Assembly: GCA_905201895.1 (NCBI GenBank)
Contig: CAJKPX010000005.1
Span: 14,937 to 78,936, forward strand
Direction: 5' to 3'
DNA from: an uncultured Eubacteriales bacterium
GTDB taxonomy: Bacteria > Bacillota > Clostridia > Oscillospirales > CAG-272
DNA: 64,000 bases
The translations under genes and the position numbers were made by a program. Shown in pieces: positions 34,211 to 43,003 of the stretch. Below the pieces are notes generated by a model. That model worked only from the letters and a program-made list of their open reading frames with translations, searched no databases and was not told the origin of the DNA. Position 1 is the stretch's first letter. Each line of letters begins with the position of its first letter.

Positions 34211-34573
34211 TTACAGCAACGGCTTGAACAGAAGCAGGAGCAGCACGTTGCCCACAAAAAACGCGACGTTGATCAAAAAGCCCCACAAAAAGGTTTTGAA
34301 TTTCGGGCGGATCCTGCCCTCCCGAACGAGGATCCGATAGTTGATGCAATAGGCAACGAACGAAATTGCAAGCATAAACATGGAAAAATATCCAACCTCA
34401 ATGGCACGCAAATATGGTCCATTTCCTGAAATGCGGAACGCGATGGAGAGCAATTGCAGGATTGTACAAACGCTCCCTGAAAGAGTAAAATCCAAATAGA
34501 CGCTCTTGAGGGTGCGCTTAAAAAAGAGTCGTTTTCGCGGCTGTCTTGATCTTCTGCGCTCGCTCGGTTCCAT
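34211..34573 (-). CDS. Small uncharacterised membrane protein
   Basis: A 120-residue product with an Arg/Lys-rich N-terminus (about 25 residues) and three hydrophobic stretches, the last LWGFLINVAFFVGNVLLLLL. I do not recognise a family. The ATG follows GGAG by 7 bases and the gene has its own consensus promoter and terminator, so it is expressed alone. Function cannot be inferred. Confidence 0.7.
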   Translation of the reverse strand: MEPSERRRSRQPRKRLFFKRTLKSVYLDFTLSGSVCTILQLLSIAFRISGNGPYLRAIEVGYFSMFMLAISFVAYCINYRILVREGRIRPKFKTFLWGFLINVAFFVGNVLLLLLFKPLL

Positions 34574-34622
34574 ATCTGCTCTCCTCTCCCGATATTTTTG
34601 GTGTGTCGTGCTTTCTAAAAAC

Positions 34623-34651
34623 AGTATATCACATTTCTTTTATCATGTCAA
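34623..34651 (-). promoter_or_regulatory. Promoter of the small membrane gene
   Basis: TTGACA (34646-34651) and TATACT (34623-34628) have a 17-base spacer. Confidence 0.85.
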
Positions 34652-34723
34652 TCATCCGGTTTCAAAAAAAGTAGAAAATTCTTTTGTTTTAATTTGATTT
34701 TTACACTTTTGAAATTACAAAGC

Positions 34724-34758
34724 AAAAAGAGCCATCTCGTTTGAGATGACTCTTTTTT
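34724..34758. terminator. Terminator of the arginine operon
   Basis: AAAAAGAG and CTCTTTTTT flank CATCTC-GTTT-GAGATG. It works in either direction and lies 30 bases past argF. Confidence 0.85.
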
Positions 34759-34787
34759 ATACACAATGCAAAATTGCCTGCCGAGGG

Positions 34788-35771
34788 TCAGAGCGTTGCC
34801 GCCATGACCGCCTTGATGGTGTGCATGCGGTTCTCCGCCTCGTCGAATACGATCGACTGCGACGATTCAAATACCTCGTTGGTGACCTCCATGCAATCAA
34901 TGCCGAATTTCTCGTAAATCTCCTTGCCGATCTTGGTGTTCAGATCGTGGAAGGCAGGCAGACAGTGCATGAAGCGGCATTGCTCGCCCGCAAGGGTCAT
35001 GAGCTCGGAGGTAACACGATAAGGCGTGAGTGCCTCGATGCGCTCCTTCCAAACGCTGTCGGGCTCGCCCATCGACACCCAAACGTCGGTGTAGATCACG
35101 TTGGCGTTCTGCACGGCTGCCTTGGGGTCCTCGCAAAGCTCGATCACAGCGCCCGTTTCCTTTGCAATCTCGCGGCAGGTGGCAACGAGAGCGTCGTTCG
35201 GGAAATATGCGGCAGGTGCGCAGGCAACGAAATGCATGCCCATCTTGGCGCATCCAACCATGAGCGAGTTGCCCATGTTATAGCGTGCGTCGCCCATATA
35301 GACCAGCTTTTTGCCCTTAAGTTCGCCGAAATGCTCGCGAATCGTAAGGAAATCGGCAAGAATCTGCGTGGGGTGGAACTCGTTGGTGAGTCCGTTCCAA
35401 ACCGGAACGCCTGCGTATGCGGCAAGCTCCTCCACGATCTCCTGACCGAAGCCGCGGTACTCAATGCCGTCATACATTCTGCCGAGCACGCGCGCGGTAT
35501 CGGCAATGCTCTCCTTTTTGCCGATCTGCGAGCCCGTGGGGTCGAGATAGGTGGGATGCATGCCGAGGTCTGCCGCCGCTACCTCAAAGGCACAGCGGGT
35601 ACGGGTGCTGGTCTTTTCAAAAATGAGCGCAATCGACTTGCCCTCGCAAAGACGGTGCGCAATGCCCGCCTTTTTCTTTTGTTTCAGGTCTGCCGCGAGA
35701 TCGAGCAATGCGTTGATCTCTGCGGGTGTAAAATCAAGAAGCTTGAGAAAATGCTTTCCCTTCAAATTCAT
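34788..35771 (-). CDS. argF: Ornithine carbamoyltransferase
   Basis: Makes citrulline from ornithine and carbamoyl phosphate. Carbamoyl-phosphate binding motif STRTRCAFE, ornithine-side motifs FHPTQILADFLT and MHCLPAFHD are present. ATG at 35771 follows GGAG by 8 bases and gives 327 residues. It is the last gene of the argGHCJBDF run. A catabolic role is possible in principle, but the setting is biosynthetic. Confidence 0.94.
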   Translation of the reverse strand: MNLKGKHFLKLLDFTPAEINALLDLAADLKQKKKAGIAHRLCEGKSIALIFEKTSTRTRCAFEVAAADLGMHPTYLDPTGSQIGKKESIADTARVLGRMYDGIEYRGFGQEIVEELAAYAGVPVWNGLTNEFHPTQILADFLTIREHFGELKGKKLVYMGDARYNMGNSLMVGCAKMGMHFVACAPAAYFPNDALVATCREIAKETGAVIELCEDPKAAVQNANVIYTDVWVSMGEPDSVWKERIEALTPYRVTSELMTLAGEQCRFMHCLPAFHDLNTKIGKEIYEKFGIDCMEVTNEVFESSQSIVFDEAENRMHTIKAVMAATL

Positions 35772-35800
35772 GGTATGTTCTCCTTTTCGGTCTGTTCGGT

Positions 35801-36976
35801 TCATTCTGCGCTCGCCGCGCACGCACGCTTGATCACCTCAACCGCCTCGGCGAGGAGCTCTGCGGGGATATTCAGGGCGGGCAGGAGACGAACCTTGCTC
35901 TTTGCGGTGAGGCAGAGCACGCCTGCCGCCATGCAATCCTTGACCACGTCGGCGGCGGGACGCTCGGTTTCAATGCCGATCATGAGTCCGCATCCGCTCA
36001 CAGAGCTCACGCCCTTGGCGCCGCGAAGCGCCTCGAACACCATACTTCCCTTTTGTGCAACCTCGTTAAGAAACGCCTCGTCCATACGCTCAATAACGCT
36101 GACCGCGCCTGCGCAGGATACGGGGTTGCCGCCAAAGGTGGAGCCGTGGTCGCCAAAGCCGAGCACGCCCTCCGCGCGCTCTCCGAGGATCGCCGCACCG
36201 AGCGGAAGCCCCGCACCAAGCCCCTTTGCGGTGGTCACCACGTCGGGGGTAATCCCGTGATGCATATAGGAATAGAGCGCACCCGTGCGTCCGTTTCCGG
36301 TTTGCACCTCGTCGATCATGAGCAGGATGTCCTCCTGTTGGCAGATCTCAGCAGCCGCGCGGATAAATTCGGTCTCCACCGCGCAGACACCGCCCTCGCC
36401 CTGGATACATTCAAGCAGAATGCCCGCCACCTTGTTTTCCGTAACCGTGCGACGGAGTGCTTCAATATCGTTCGCAGGGGTATGCACAAAGCCCGGGGTA
36501 AGCGGCTGGAAAAGCTCGTGATAATGTGCCTGACCCGTTGCCGCGAGGGTGGTCAGGGTTCTGCCGTGAAAGCTGTTCTCTAGCGTGACGATCGTGAAAT
36601 ACTCCGCGCCCTTGTGCTCTGCGGCGTATTTTCTCGCCACCTTGATGGCGCACTCGTTTGCCTCGGCACCCGAGTTGCAGAAAAAGACCTTTTTGAGTCC
36701 TGTTCTCTTGCAGAGCAGCTCCGCAAGACGCACGCAGGGCTCGGTGTAATAAAGATTGGACATGTGCTGAACTCTGCCCAGCTGCTCGATCACAGCCTTT
36801 TGCCAGACCTCGTCGGCAATGCCGAAGGAGGTGACGCCGATGCCCGAGCCCATGTCGATATAGCGCTTTCCGTTTATGTCAAAGACCTCGGATCCCTTGC
36901 CCGAAGCGATCTCAACCGGAAAACGGTTGTAGGTGTTTGCCACGTAGGCTTTATCCAATGCCACTAGCTCGCTCAT
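35801..36976 (-). CDS. argD: Acetylornithine aminotransferase
   Basis: A PLP-dependent class III transaminase making N-acetylornithine. The PLP-lysine motif is TTAKGLGAGLPLGA; the phosphate-binding segment is CNSGAEANECAIKVARK, and LMIDEVQTGNGRTG carries the PLP-ring aspartate. It has 391 residues. One base separates the argB stop from its ATG, with GGGGGG as ribosome site. Confidence 0.95.
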   Translation of the reverse strand: MSELVALDKAYVANTYNRFPVEIASGKGSEVFDINGKRYIDMGSGIGVTSFGIADEVWQKAVIEQLGRVQHMSNLYYTEPCVRLAELLCKRTGLKKVFFCNSGAEANECAIKVARKYAAEHKGAEYFTIVTLENSFHGRTLTTLAATGQAHYHELFQPLTPGFVHTPANDIEALRRTVTENKVAGILLECIQGEGGVCAVETEFIRAAAEICQQEDILLMIDEVQTGNGRTGALYSYMHHGITPDVVTTAKGLGAGLPLGAAILGERAEGVLGFGDHGSTFGGNPVSCAGAVSVIERMDEAFLNEVAQKGSMVFEALRGAKGVSSVSGCGLMIGIETERPAADVVKDCMAAGVLCLTAKSKVRLLPALNIPAELLAEAVEVIKRACAASAE

Positions 36977-36977
36977 G

Positions 36978-37841
36978 TCAGCCCCCCGTTACCATGGTGC
37001 CCGCACCCTCGTCGGTGAGCAGCTCCATGAGAATTGAATGCGGCACGCGACCGTCCATGATAATCACGTTTTTCACGCCCTCGTTGATCGCCTCGATGCA
37101 GCAATCCACCTTCGGGATCATGCCGCCCGAAATCACGCCTTCGCTCTGCAGCCTTGCCGCCTCGGAGATCGTGACCGAGGGAATGAGCGTTGTGGGATCG
37201 TCTTTATCGCGGAGAAGCCCCGCGATGTCGGTCATCATGATCAGTCTCTCGGCGTTGAGCGCACCTGCGATATGTGCCGCCGCAGTGTCGCCGTTGATGT
37301 TATAGGTATTGCCCTGCTTATCGCATCCAACCGTGGAAATGACAGGGATATAGCCCTTTTCCAGAAGGTCACACACGGGCGAGATGTGAATTTTTGTGAT
37401 CTCTCCGACATAGCCGAGCTTTTCATTTTTCATTTTTGCCTCGATCAGGCGACCGTCCATGCCCGAAATGCCCATCGCCTTGCCGCCCTTGGACTCAAGC
37501 AGATTGACCAGCGTTTTGTTGACCTTGCCCGCCAGAACCATCTGCACGATATCAACGGTCTCCTTGTCGGTGACGCGCAGTCCATCGACAAACTCGGGCT
37601 TTTTGCCGAGCTTTTGCATGATCTCGTTGATCTCGGGACCGCCGCCGTGCACCAGCACGATCTTCACACCGATCAGCCAGAGCAGAACAATGTCCTCCAT
37701 CACCTGCAGCTTGATCGACTCGTTGATCATGGCATTTCCGCCGTATTTGACCACAACGGTCTTACCCGTGTAGCGCTTGATATACGGCAGAGCCTCGGTG
37801 AGCACCTGTGCGCGCTCTGCATTGGAAAAAAAGTTCTCCAT
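36978..37841 (-). CDS. argB: N-acetylglutamate kinase
   Basis: Phosphorylates N-acetylglutamate, the second step of the cyclic arginine pathway. The amino-acid kinase motifs VVVKYGGNAM and VLVHGGGPEIN are present, with SGGMIPKVDCC near the end. The 287-residue form is usual. In this pathway argB is the expected point of arginine feedback; the extended N-terminus (MENFFSNAERAQVLTEALPY) is of the kind found in arginine-sensitive forms. Confidence 0.95.
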   Translation of the reverse strand: MENFFSNAERAQVLTEALPYIKRYTGKTVVVKYGGNAMINESIKLQVMEDIVLLWLIGVKIVLVHGGGPEINEIMQKLGKKPEFVDGLRVTDKETVDIVQMVLAGKVNKTLVNLLESKGGKAMGISGMDGRLIEAKMKNEKLGYVGEITKIHISPVCDLLEKGYIPVISTVGCDKQGNTYNINGDTAAAHIAGALNAERLIMMTDIAGLLRDKDDPTTLIPSVTISEAARLQSEGVISGGMIPKVDCCIEAINEGVKNVIIMDGRVPHSILMELLTDEGAGTMVTGG

Positions 37842-37857
37842 TTTGCCGTCCCCTCTC

Positions 37858-39081
37858 TTACGTGCGGTAATCGCCGTTGATCTTGACGTAATCGTAGGTC
37901 AGATCGCATCCCCAAGCGGTTGCCTCTGCCTCGCCTGCGCCGAGCGACACGAGAATCTCGATCTCACGCTCCAGGAGAATTTCCTTTGCAATCTCCTCGG
38001 AGAAATCGACACCTGCACCGTTTTTGCAAACGTCAACCGTTCCCTTTGCACTGCGGAACGAAACGTCCACGCGGTCAACGTCAACGTTGGCACCGCTATA
38101 ACCGATCGCGCAAAGCACGCGTCCCCAGTTTGCATCGGCACCGAACATTGCCGCCTTGAGCAGGCTCGAGCAGATCACACTCTTGGCAACGGTCTTTGCG
38201 GTTTCAACCGTATCGGCTCCGCTCACGCGACATTCTAGCAGCTTCGTTGCGCCCTCACCGTCACCCGCGATCATGCGGCACAGATAAACCGTGACGGTGT
38301 TGAGCGCCTTCATAAAGGCGTTGAAATCCTCACCCTCCGCGGTGATCTCGGCGTTTCCTGCCATGCCGTTTGCAAGCAGCACGACCATATCGTTGGTGGA
38401 GGTGTCACCGTCCACGCTGATCATGTTGAAGGTGTTGGTAATGTCGGTGGAAAGTGCCTTTTGGAGCATAGCGGGAGAAATTGCCGCGTCGGTGGTGAGG
38501 AACACGAGCATGGTTGCCATGTTGGGGTGAATCATGCCGCTTCCCTTTGCGATACCGCCCATGCGACAGGTCTTGCCGCCGAGCTCAAACTCGACCGCGA
38601 TTTCCTTTTTGACGGTGTCGGTGGTCATAATTCCCTCTGCCGCCGCCTCGCCGCCATCCTTGGAAAGCCCTGCCGCGAGAGCGGGGATACCATTTTGGAT
38701 GGGAGTAATATTGAGCGGCTGACCGATCACGCCGGTGGAGGCAACCACCACGTCGGATGCTGCAATGCCGAGCTCGGTTGCCAACAGATCGCTCATCTGC
38801 TCGGCGATCTCGATGCCGTTTGCATTGCAGGTGTTGGCGTTTCCGCTGTTGCAGATCACCGCCTGTGCCATGCCGTTGGACAGGTGATCCTTCGTCACCT
38901 TCAGGGGAGCACCCTTGACCAGATTCGTGGTGTAGACTGCCGCCGCGCTCGCGGGCACCTCGCTCAAGATCAGCGAAAGGTCCTTTTTGGTGCGGTTCTT
39001 GCGAACGCCGCAATGCACACCGTTTGCCGTAAATCCCGTTGCGGCACAAACGCCGCCCGATATGATTTTCATAGTTTTCAT
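37858..39081 (-). CDS. argJ: Bifunctional ornithine acetyltransferase / N-acetylglutamate synthase ArgJ
   Basis: Moves the acetyl group from N-acetylornithine back to glutamate, which makes the pathway cyclic; no separate argE is needed. The autocleavage site is in KGSGMIHPNMATMLVF, where the Ala-Thr bond is cut. It has 407 residues. Two ATGs three codons apart are possible; the first is listed. Whether it also has acetyl-CoA-dependent synthase activity cannot be told by eye, but no argA is in the run. Confidence 0.93.
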   Translation of the reverse strand: MKTMKIISGGVCAATGFTANGVHCGVRKNRTKKDLSLILSEVPASAAAVYTTNLVKGAPLKVTKDHLSNGMAQAVICNSGNANTCNANGIEIAEQMSDLLATELGIAASDVVVASTGVIGQPLNITPIQNGIPALAAGLSKDGGEAAAEGIMTTDTVKKEIAVEFELGGKTCRMGGIAKGSGMIHPNMATMLVFLTTDAAISPAMLQKALSTDITNTFNMISVDGDTSTNDMVVLLANGMAGNAEITAEGEDFNAFMKALNTVTVYLCRMIAGDGEGATKLLECRVSGADTVETAKTVAKSVICSSLLKAAMFGADANWGRVLCAIGYSGANVDVDRVDVSFRSAKGTVDVCKNGAGVDFSEEIAKEILLEREIEILVSLGAGEAEATAWGCDLTYDYVKINGDYRT

Positions 39082-39112
39082 AATCCTCTCTGATTTTTGG
39101 GATAGCCCCGAT

Positions 39113-40036
39113 TTATATTACCAGACCGGTGCCCTCGTCGACACCGAGCAGAATGTTCATGTTTTGGATTGCCGCACCCGAGGCCCCCTTGCCGAGATTA
39201 TCGAAGCGTGCAACGAGCAGGATGCGCTCGTCATTTCCCGTGACGGTAATCTGCATATCGTCGCGCCCCGAAAAGGCGTTTGCCGAAAGAAATCCGCTCT
39301 CGTCGGCAGCTTCGGTAAAGCGCACGAGTCCGTTTTGATAGTAAGTGCGGTAGACCTCACTGATCGCGTCCCTGCCGCCCTTGACGTCCGATCCGAAGAG
39401 CGGAACGGTGACCTCCATGCCGCTGTAATAGGACGCTACAACAGGACAGAAGATCGGAGCGCTCGAAAGCCCGCAAACGCGGCTCATCTCGGGCAGGTGC
39501 TTGTGCGATTGGGTGAGCCCATACATACGGGGGGCGTCGAGGAGCATATCTCTGCCCTCGCCCTCATATTCTGCGATCATTTTTTTACCGCCGCCCGAAT
39601 AACCCGTGAGTGAATAAGCGGTGAGCGATGCATCGGGAGCCAGCACGCCTGCACGGACAAGGGGCTCAACGAGCGCCACAAAGCCGCTGGCATGGCAACC
39701 CGGATTTGCGATCCGCTTGGATGCCGCGATTGCCTCGCGTCTGCCGCAGAGCTCCGGAAAGCCGTATTCCCAGGCAGGGTTCACGCGGTGCGCCGTAGAG
39801 GTGTCGATGATCGCGGTGTTGGGATTCTCCACGAGCGAGACCGCCTCGATCGCCGCCACATCGGGTAGGCACAAAAAGGCAACGTCGGCAGAATTGAGCG
39901 CCTCGCGGCGAGCCTCGGTATCCTTGCGCAGCTCCTCGGGGAGCAGAATCAGCTCAAGGTCGTGCCTCTCGGACAATCGCTCGCGGATGCGAAGTCCCGT
40001 GGTTCCCGCGCTGCCGTCGATAAATACTTTAGCCAT
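39113..40036 (-). CDS. argC: N-acetyl-gamma-glutamyl-phosphate reductase, short (type 2) form
   Basis: NADPH-dependent reduction of N-acetylglutamyl phosphate. The Rossmann start is FIDGSAGTTGLRI; the catalytic cysteine is in ANPGCHASGFVALV. At 307 residues it belongs to the shorter type 2 family, as in some proteobacteria, and not the 345-residue type common in Bacilli. ATG at 40036 follows GGAGG by 9 bases and overlaps the argH stop by 8 bases. Confidence 0.92.
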   Translation of the reverse strand: MAKVFIDGSAGTTGLRIRERLSERHDLELILLPEELRKDTEARREALNSADVAFLCLPDVAAIEAVSLVENPNTAIIDTSTAHRVNPAWEYGFPELCGRREAIAASKRIANPGCHASGFVALVEPLVRAGVLAPDASLTAYSLTGYSGGGKKMIAEYEGEGRDMLLDAPRMYGLTQSHKHLPEMSRVCGLSSAPIFCPVVASYYSGMEVTVPLFGSDVKGGRDAISEVYRTYYQNGLVRFTEAADESGFLSANAFSGRDDMQITVTGNDERILLVARFDNLGKGASGAAIQNMNILLGVDEGTGLVI

Positions 40037-41408
40037 TTGCAAGCACCTCCCGTGCATAAGAAATCTGTGCGTCGACCGATGCAGGCGAGGTTCCACCCTC
40101 GGAAATGCGCTTGGAAACGCAGACCTCAAGGTCGATATCCTGATAGAGATCGGTGTCGAACAGCTCCGAAAACTGCTTGTAGGTCTCGAGCGAAAGGGTC
40201 TCCAGGACCTCACCCTCGGAAATGCAATGCGCCACAATCTGCCCCGAAATTTTATATGCCGAACGGAACGGAAGTCCCTTTTTCACCAGATAATCCGCAA
40301 GGTCGGTGGCGTTGATAAAGCCCTTTTGCGCCGCGAGCTTCATATTTGCGGGCAGCGCCTTCATCGTGCCGATCATCGGGATCATCACGTCAAGGCACAT
40401 CCGAACGGTATCGAGCGCATCGAACACGCTTTCCTTATCCTCCTGCATATCCTTGTTGTAGGCAAGCGGCAGCCCCTTGAGCGTAGTGAGCAGCGCCATC
40501 AGATCGCCGTAAACGCGACCCGTTTTTCCGCGGATCAGCTCCGCCATATCGGGGTTCTTCTTTTGCGGCATGATCGACGAGCCCGTGGTGTAGGCGTCCG
40601 ACAGCTCCACGAATTTGAACTCCCAGCTCGACCAGAGGATCAGCTCCTCGGAAAAACGCGAGAGATGCATCATCAGAATTGAGCAGGCACTCATGAATTC
40701 CACGCAGAAATCGCGATCCGAAACGCCGTCAATGCTATTTCGACAGATATCCGAAAAACCGAGCTTCTCCGCCTCCATGCGACGGTCGGTGTCGTAGGTT
40801 GTGCCCGCAAGTGCGCAGGAGCCGATCGGCGAGACGTTCATGCGTGCCCTCGCATCGGCAAAGCGATCGAGATCGCGCAGGAGCATCATCACGTATGCCA
40901 TGAGGTGATGACCGAAGGTGATCGGCTGAGCACGTTGCAGATGCGTGTATCCCGGCATGATCACGTCGCGGTTCTCCTCTGCCTGTAAAAGCAGCGCCTG
41001 TGCCAGCGCGCGGACCTTTTCTGTAATCGCATCGGTCTCGTCGCGCAGATACATGCGCATATCGAGCGCCACCTGATCGTTGCGGCTGCGTGCGGTGTGC
41101 AGCTTTTTGCCCACCTCGCCGAGCCTTGCGGTGAGCACCTGCTCCACGAACATGTGAATATCCTCACAGCAGAGGTCGATCTCAAGCGCACCGCTCTCGA
41201 GATCCGCAAGAATTCCCGAAAGTCCCTCAATCAGTGTATCTGCCTCGGCGGAGGTGATGATCCCCCGCGCTCCGAGCATTGCTGCATGCGCCATGCTGCC
41301 CGTGATATCCTGCCGATACATTCTCGAGTCGAATGAAATCGACGAATTGAAATCGTCTGCGATCCGATCGGTCACGCCGTCGGTTCTTCCAGCCCACATT
41401 TTTGCCAT
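40029..41408 (-). CDS. argH: Argininosuccinate lyase
   Basis: Splits argininosuccinate to arginine and fumarate. The superfamily signature GSSIMPQKKNPDMAE contains the catalytic serine; MAKMWAGRTDG is the usual N-terminus, and HTARSRNDQV is present. It has 459 residues. The ATG at 41408 has only a weak, rather distant ribosome site (AAGGGG about 13 bases away). A strong hairpin lies between it and argG. Confidence 0.93.
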   Translation of the reverse strand: MAKMWAGRTDGVTDRIADDFNSSISFDSRMYRQDITGSMAHAAMLGARGIITSAEADTLIEGLSGILADLESGALEIDLCCEDIHMFVEQVLTARLGEVGKKLHTARSRNDQVALDMRMYLRDETDAITEKVRALAQALLLQAEENRDVIMPGYTHLQRAQPITFGHHLMAYVMMLLRDLDRFADARARMNVSPIGSCALAGTTYDTDRRMEAEKLGFSDICRNSIDGVSDRDFCVEFMSACSILMMHLSRFSEELILWSSWEFKFVELSDAYTTGSSIMPQKKNPDMAELIRGKTGRVYGDLMALLTTLKGLPLAYNKDMQEDKESVFDALDTVRMCLDVMIPMIGTMKALPANMKLAAQKGFINATDLADYLVKKGLPFRSAYKISGQIVAHCISEGEVLETLSLETYKQFSELFDTDLYQDIDLEVCVSKRISEGGTSPASVDAQISYAREVLANG

Positions 41409-41445
41409 AGCTGCGTCAAATCCCCTTCTTTTTGAAAACAACGCC

Positions 41446-41476
41446 GTCCTGCACGTCAAAAAATGGCGTGCAGGAC
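41446..41476 (-). terminator. Intercistronic hairpin between argG and argH
   Basis: GTCCTGCACG and CGTGCAGGAC form a perfect 10-bp stem; on the minus strand GGCGTTGTTTTC follows. It is a plausible partial terminator or processing site that would make argG more abundant than the genes after it. Confidence 0.55.
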
Positions 41477-41491
41477 TCGTTTTGATTGCAA

Positions 41492-42712
41492 TTATTTGTT
41501 CTTTGCGTCAACGATCGCCTGAACCTTGATCGGCAGACCAAAGAGATTGATAAAGCCCTCGGAATCCTTCTGGTTGTAGTCGCTCTCACCAAAGGTTGCG
41601 ATCTCCTCGCTATAAAGCGAATAGGGGCTCCAAACACCTGCGTTGATCATGTTACCCTTGTAGAGCTTGAGGCGTACCTTACCCGTAACAGTCTCCTGCG
41701 TTTTGTCGACGAACGCAGAGAGAGCCTCGCGCAGAGGGGTGAACCACTGACCGTTGTAGACCAACTCCGCAAAGGTGATCGAGAGCTTCTGCTTCTCGTG
41801 CGCGGTCATCTTGTCAAGACAAATGCTCTCGAGCACGCTGTGTGCCTTGTAGAGGATGCTTCCGCCGGGGGTCTCGTAAACGCCGCGACACTTCATGCCG
41901 ACCAGGCGGTTCTCCACGATGTCGAGCAGACCGATGCCGTTCTTGCCGCCGATCTCGTTGAGCGCGAGGATGATCTCCTTTGCACTCATCTTCTTGCCGT
42001 CGAGTGCAACCGGAATTCCCTGCTCGAACTCAAGCTCGATGTAGGTGGGAACGTCGGGTGCCTGAATGGGAGACACGCCCATTTCCAAAAATCCGGGCTT
42101 CTCATACTGCGGCTCGTTGCCGGTGTCCTCGAGGTCGAGACCCTCGTGCGACAGATGCCACAGGTTCTTATCCTTGGAATAGTTGGTTTCGCGGTTGATC
42201 TTGAGCGGCACGTTGTGTGCCTCTGCATAGTCGATCTCCTCCTCGCGCGACTTAATATCCCACTCACGCCAAGGAGCGATGATGGGCATGTTGGGAGCAA
42301 AGCGCTTGATGGTCAGCTCGAAGCGAACCTGATCGTTGCCCTTACCCGTGCAGCCGTGGCAAATAGCGTCGGCGCCCTCCTTGAGCGCGATCTCAACAAG
42401 CGCCTTTGCGATGCAGGGACGTGCATGGCTGGTGCCGAGGAGATATTCCTCATAGATCGCACCCGCCTTGACGCAGGGAATGATATACTCGTTGACGTAT
42501 TCCTCGGTCAGATCGAGCACGTAGAGCTTGGACGCACCCGTTTTGAGCGCCTTCTCCTCAAGTCCCTCCAGCTCGTCTGCCTGACCAACGTTACCCGAAA
42601 CGGCGATAACCTCGCAATTATTATAGTTTTCTTTCAGCCACGGGATGATGATCGACGTATCCAATCCACCCGAATAAGCCAAAACAACCTTTTTGATGTT
42701 TTCCTTTTTCAT
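41492..42712 (-). CDS. argG: Argininosuccinate synthase
   Basis: Joins citrulline and aspartate with ATP. The N-type PPi synthase loop is LAYSGGLDTS. HGCTGKGNDQVRFE and the segment GIGLLDIVENRLVGMKCRG follow. It has 406 residues from ATG at 42712, which follows GGAGG by 6 bases; an in-frame upstream ATG at 42739 lies inside the operator and has no ribosome site. It is the first gene of the arginine run. Confidence 0.96.
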   Translation of the reverse strand: MKKENIKKVVLAYSGGLDTSIIIPWLKENYNNCEVIAVSGNVGQADELEGLEEKALKTGASKLYVLDLTEEYVNEYIIPCVKAGAIYEEYLLGTSHARPCIAKALVEIALKEGADAICHGCTGKGNDQVRFELTIKRFAPNMPIIAPWREWDIKSREEEIDYAEAHNVPLKINRETNYSKDKNLWHLSHEGLDLEDTGNEPQYEKPGFLEMGVSPIQAPDVPTYIELEFEQGIPVALDGKKMSAKEIILALNEIGGKNGIGLLDIVENRLVGMKCRGVYETPGGSILYKAHSVLESICLDKMTAHEKQKLSITFAELVYNGQWFTPLREALSAFVDKTQETVTGKVRLKLYKGNMINAGVWSPYSLYSEEIATFGESDYNQKDSEGFINLFGLPIKVQAIVDAKNK

Positions 42713-42724
42713 GACAGGCCTCCG

Positions 42725-42738
42725 TGAATAAATATTCA
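42725..42738 (-). promoter_or_regulatory. ARG box (ArgR/AhrC operator)
   Basis: TGAATAAATATTCA is a perfect 14-bp palindrome matching the core of known AhrC/ArgR sites. It lies between the argG promoter and start codon, in a position to repress when arginine is high. Confidence 0.8.
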
Positions 42739-42761
42739 TTGATTTTGGAAATTATGCAATG

Positions 42762-42790
42762 ATTATACAACATTTCATCAAAAAAGTCAA
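42762..42790 (-). promoter_or_regulatory. Promoter of the arginine operon
   Basis: TTGACT (42785-42790) and TATAAT (42762-42767) have a 17-base spacer. Confidence 0.88.
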
Positions 42791-42905
42791 GTGTTTTCTT
42801 GAATATTTTTTCATCCTGAACAGCGTTTTTCGTCTTTTCATACGAATACACAAAGACCCACAAAAACATTCGCCGTAATTGAGCAAAATGACAACAGTAA
42901 AACAC

Positions 42906-42964
42906 CCCAAGAATATGGATGCGGCGGCATTTTGGAAATGCACGGAGCGAACCACGTTCTTGGG
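42906..42964. repeat. 59-bp branched hairpin upstream of the arginine promoter
   Basis: CCCAAGAA and TTCTTGGG pair at the ends, with TGG/CCA after a 2-base offset and an inner GCATTT-TGG-AAATGC hairpin. On the minus strand GTGTTTTAC follows, so it may be the terminator of the epimerase gene; its size and inner hairpin are more than a terminator needs. Confidence 0.5.
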
Positions 42965-43003
42965 ATGAAGAAAATATACATTTTATTTGTATACCGTGTA
43001 TAA

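Noticed and set aside
41486..42727. Plus-strand ORF of about 413 codons
   Set aside because: Antisense to argG; it arises from codon bias of the real gene.
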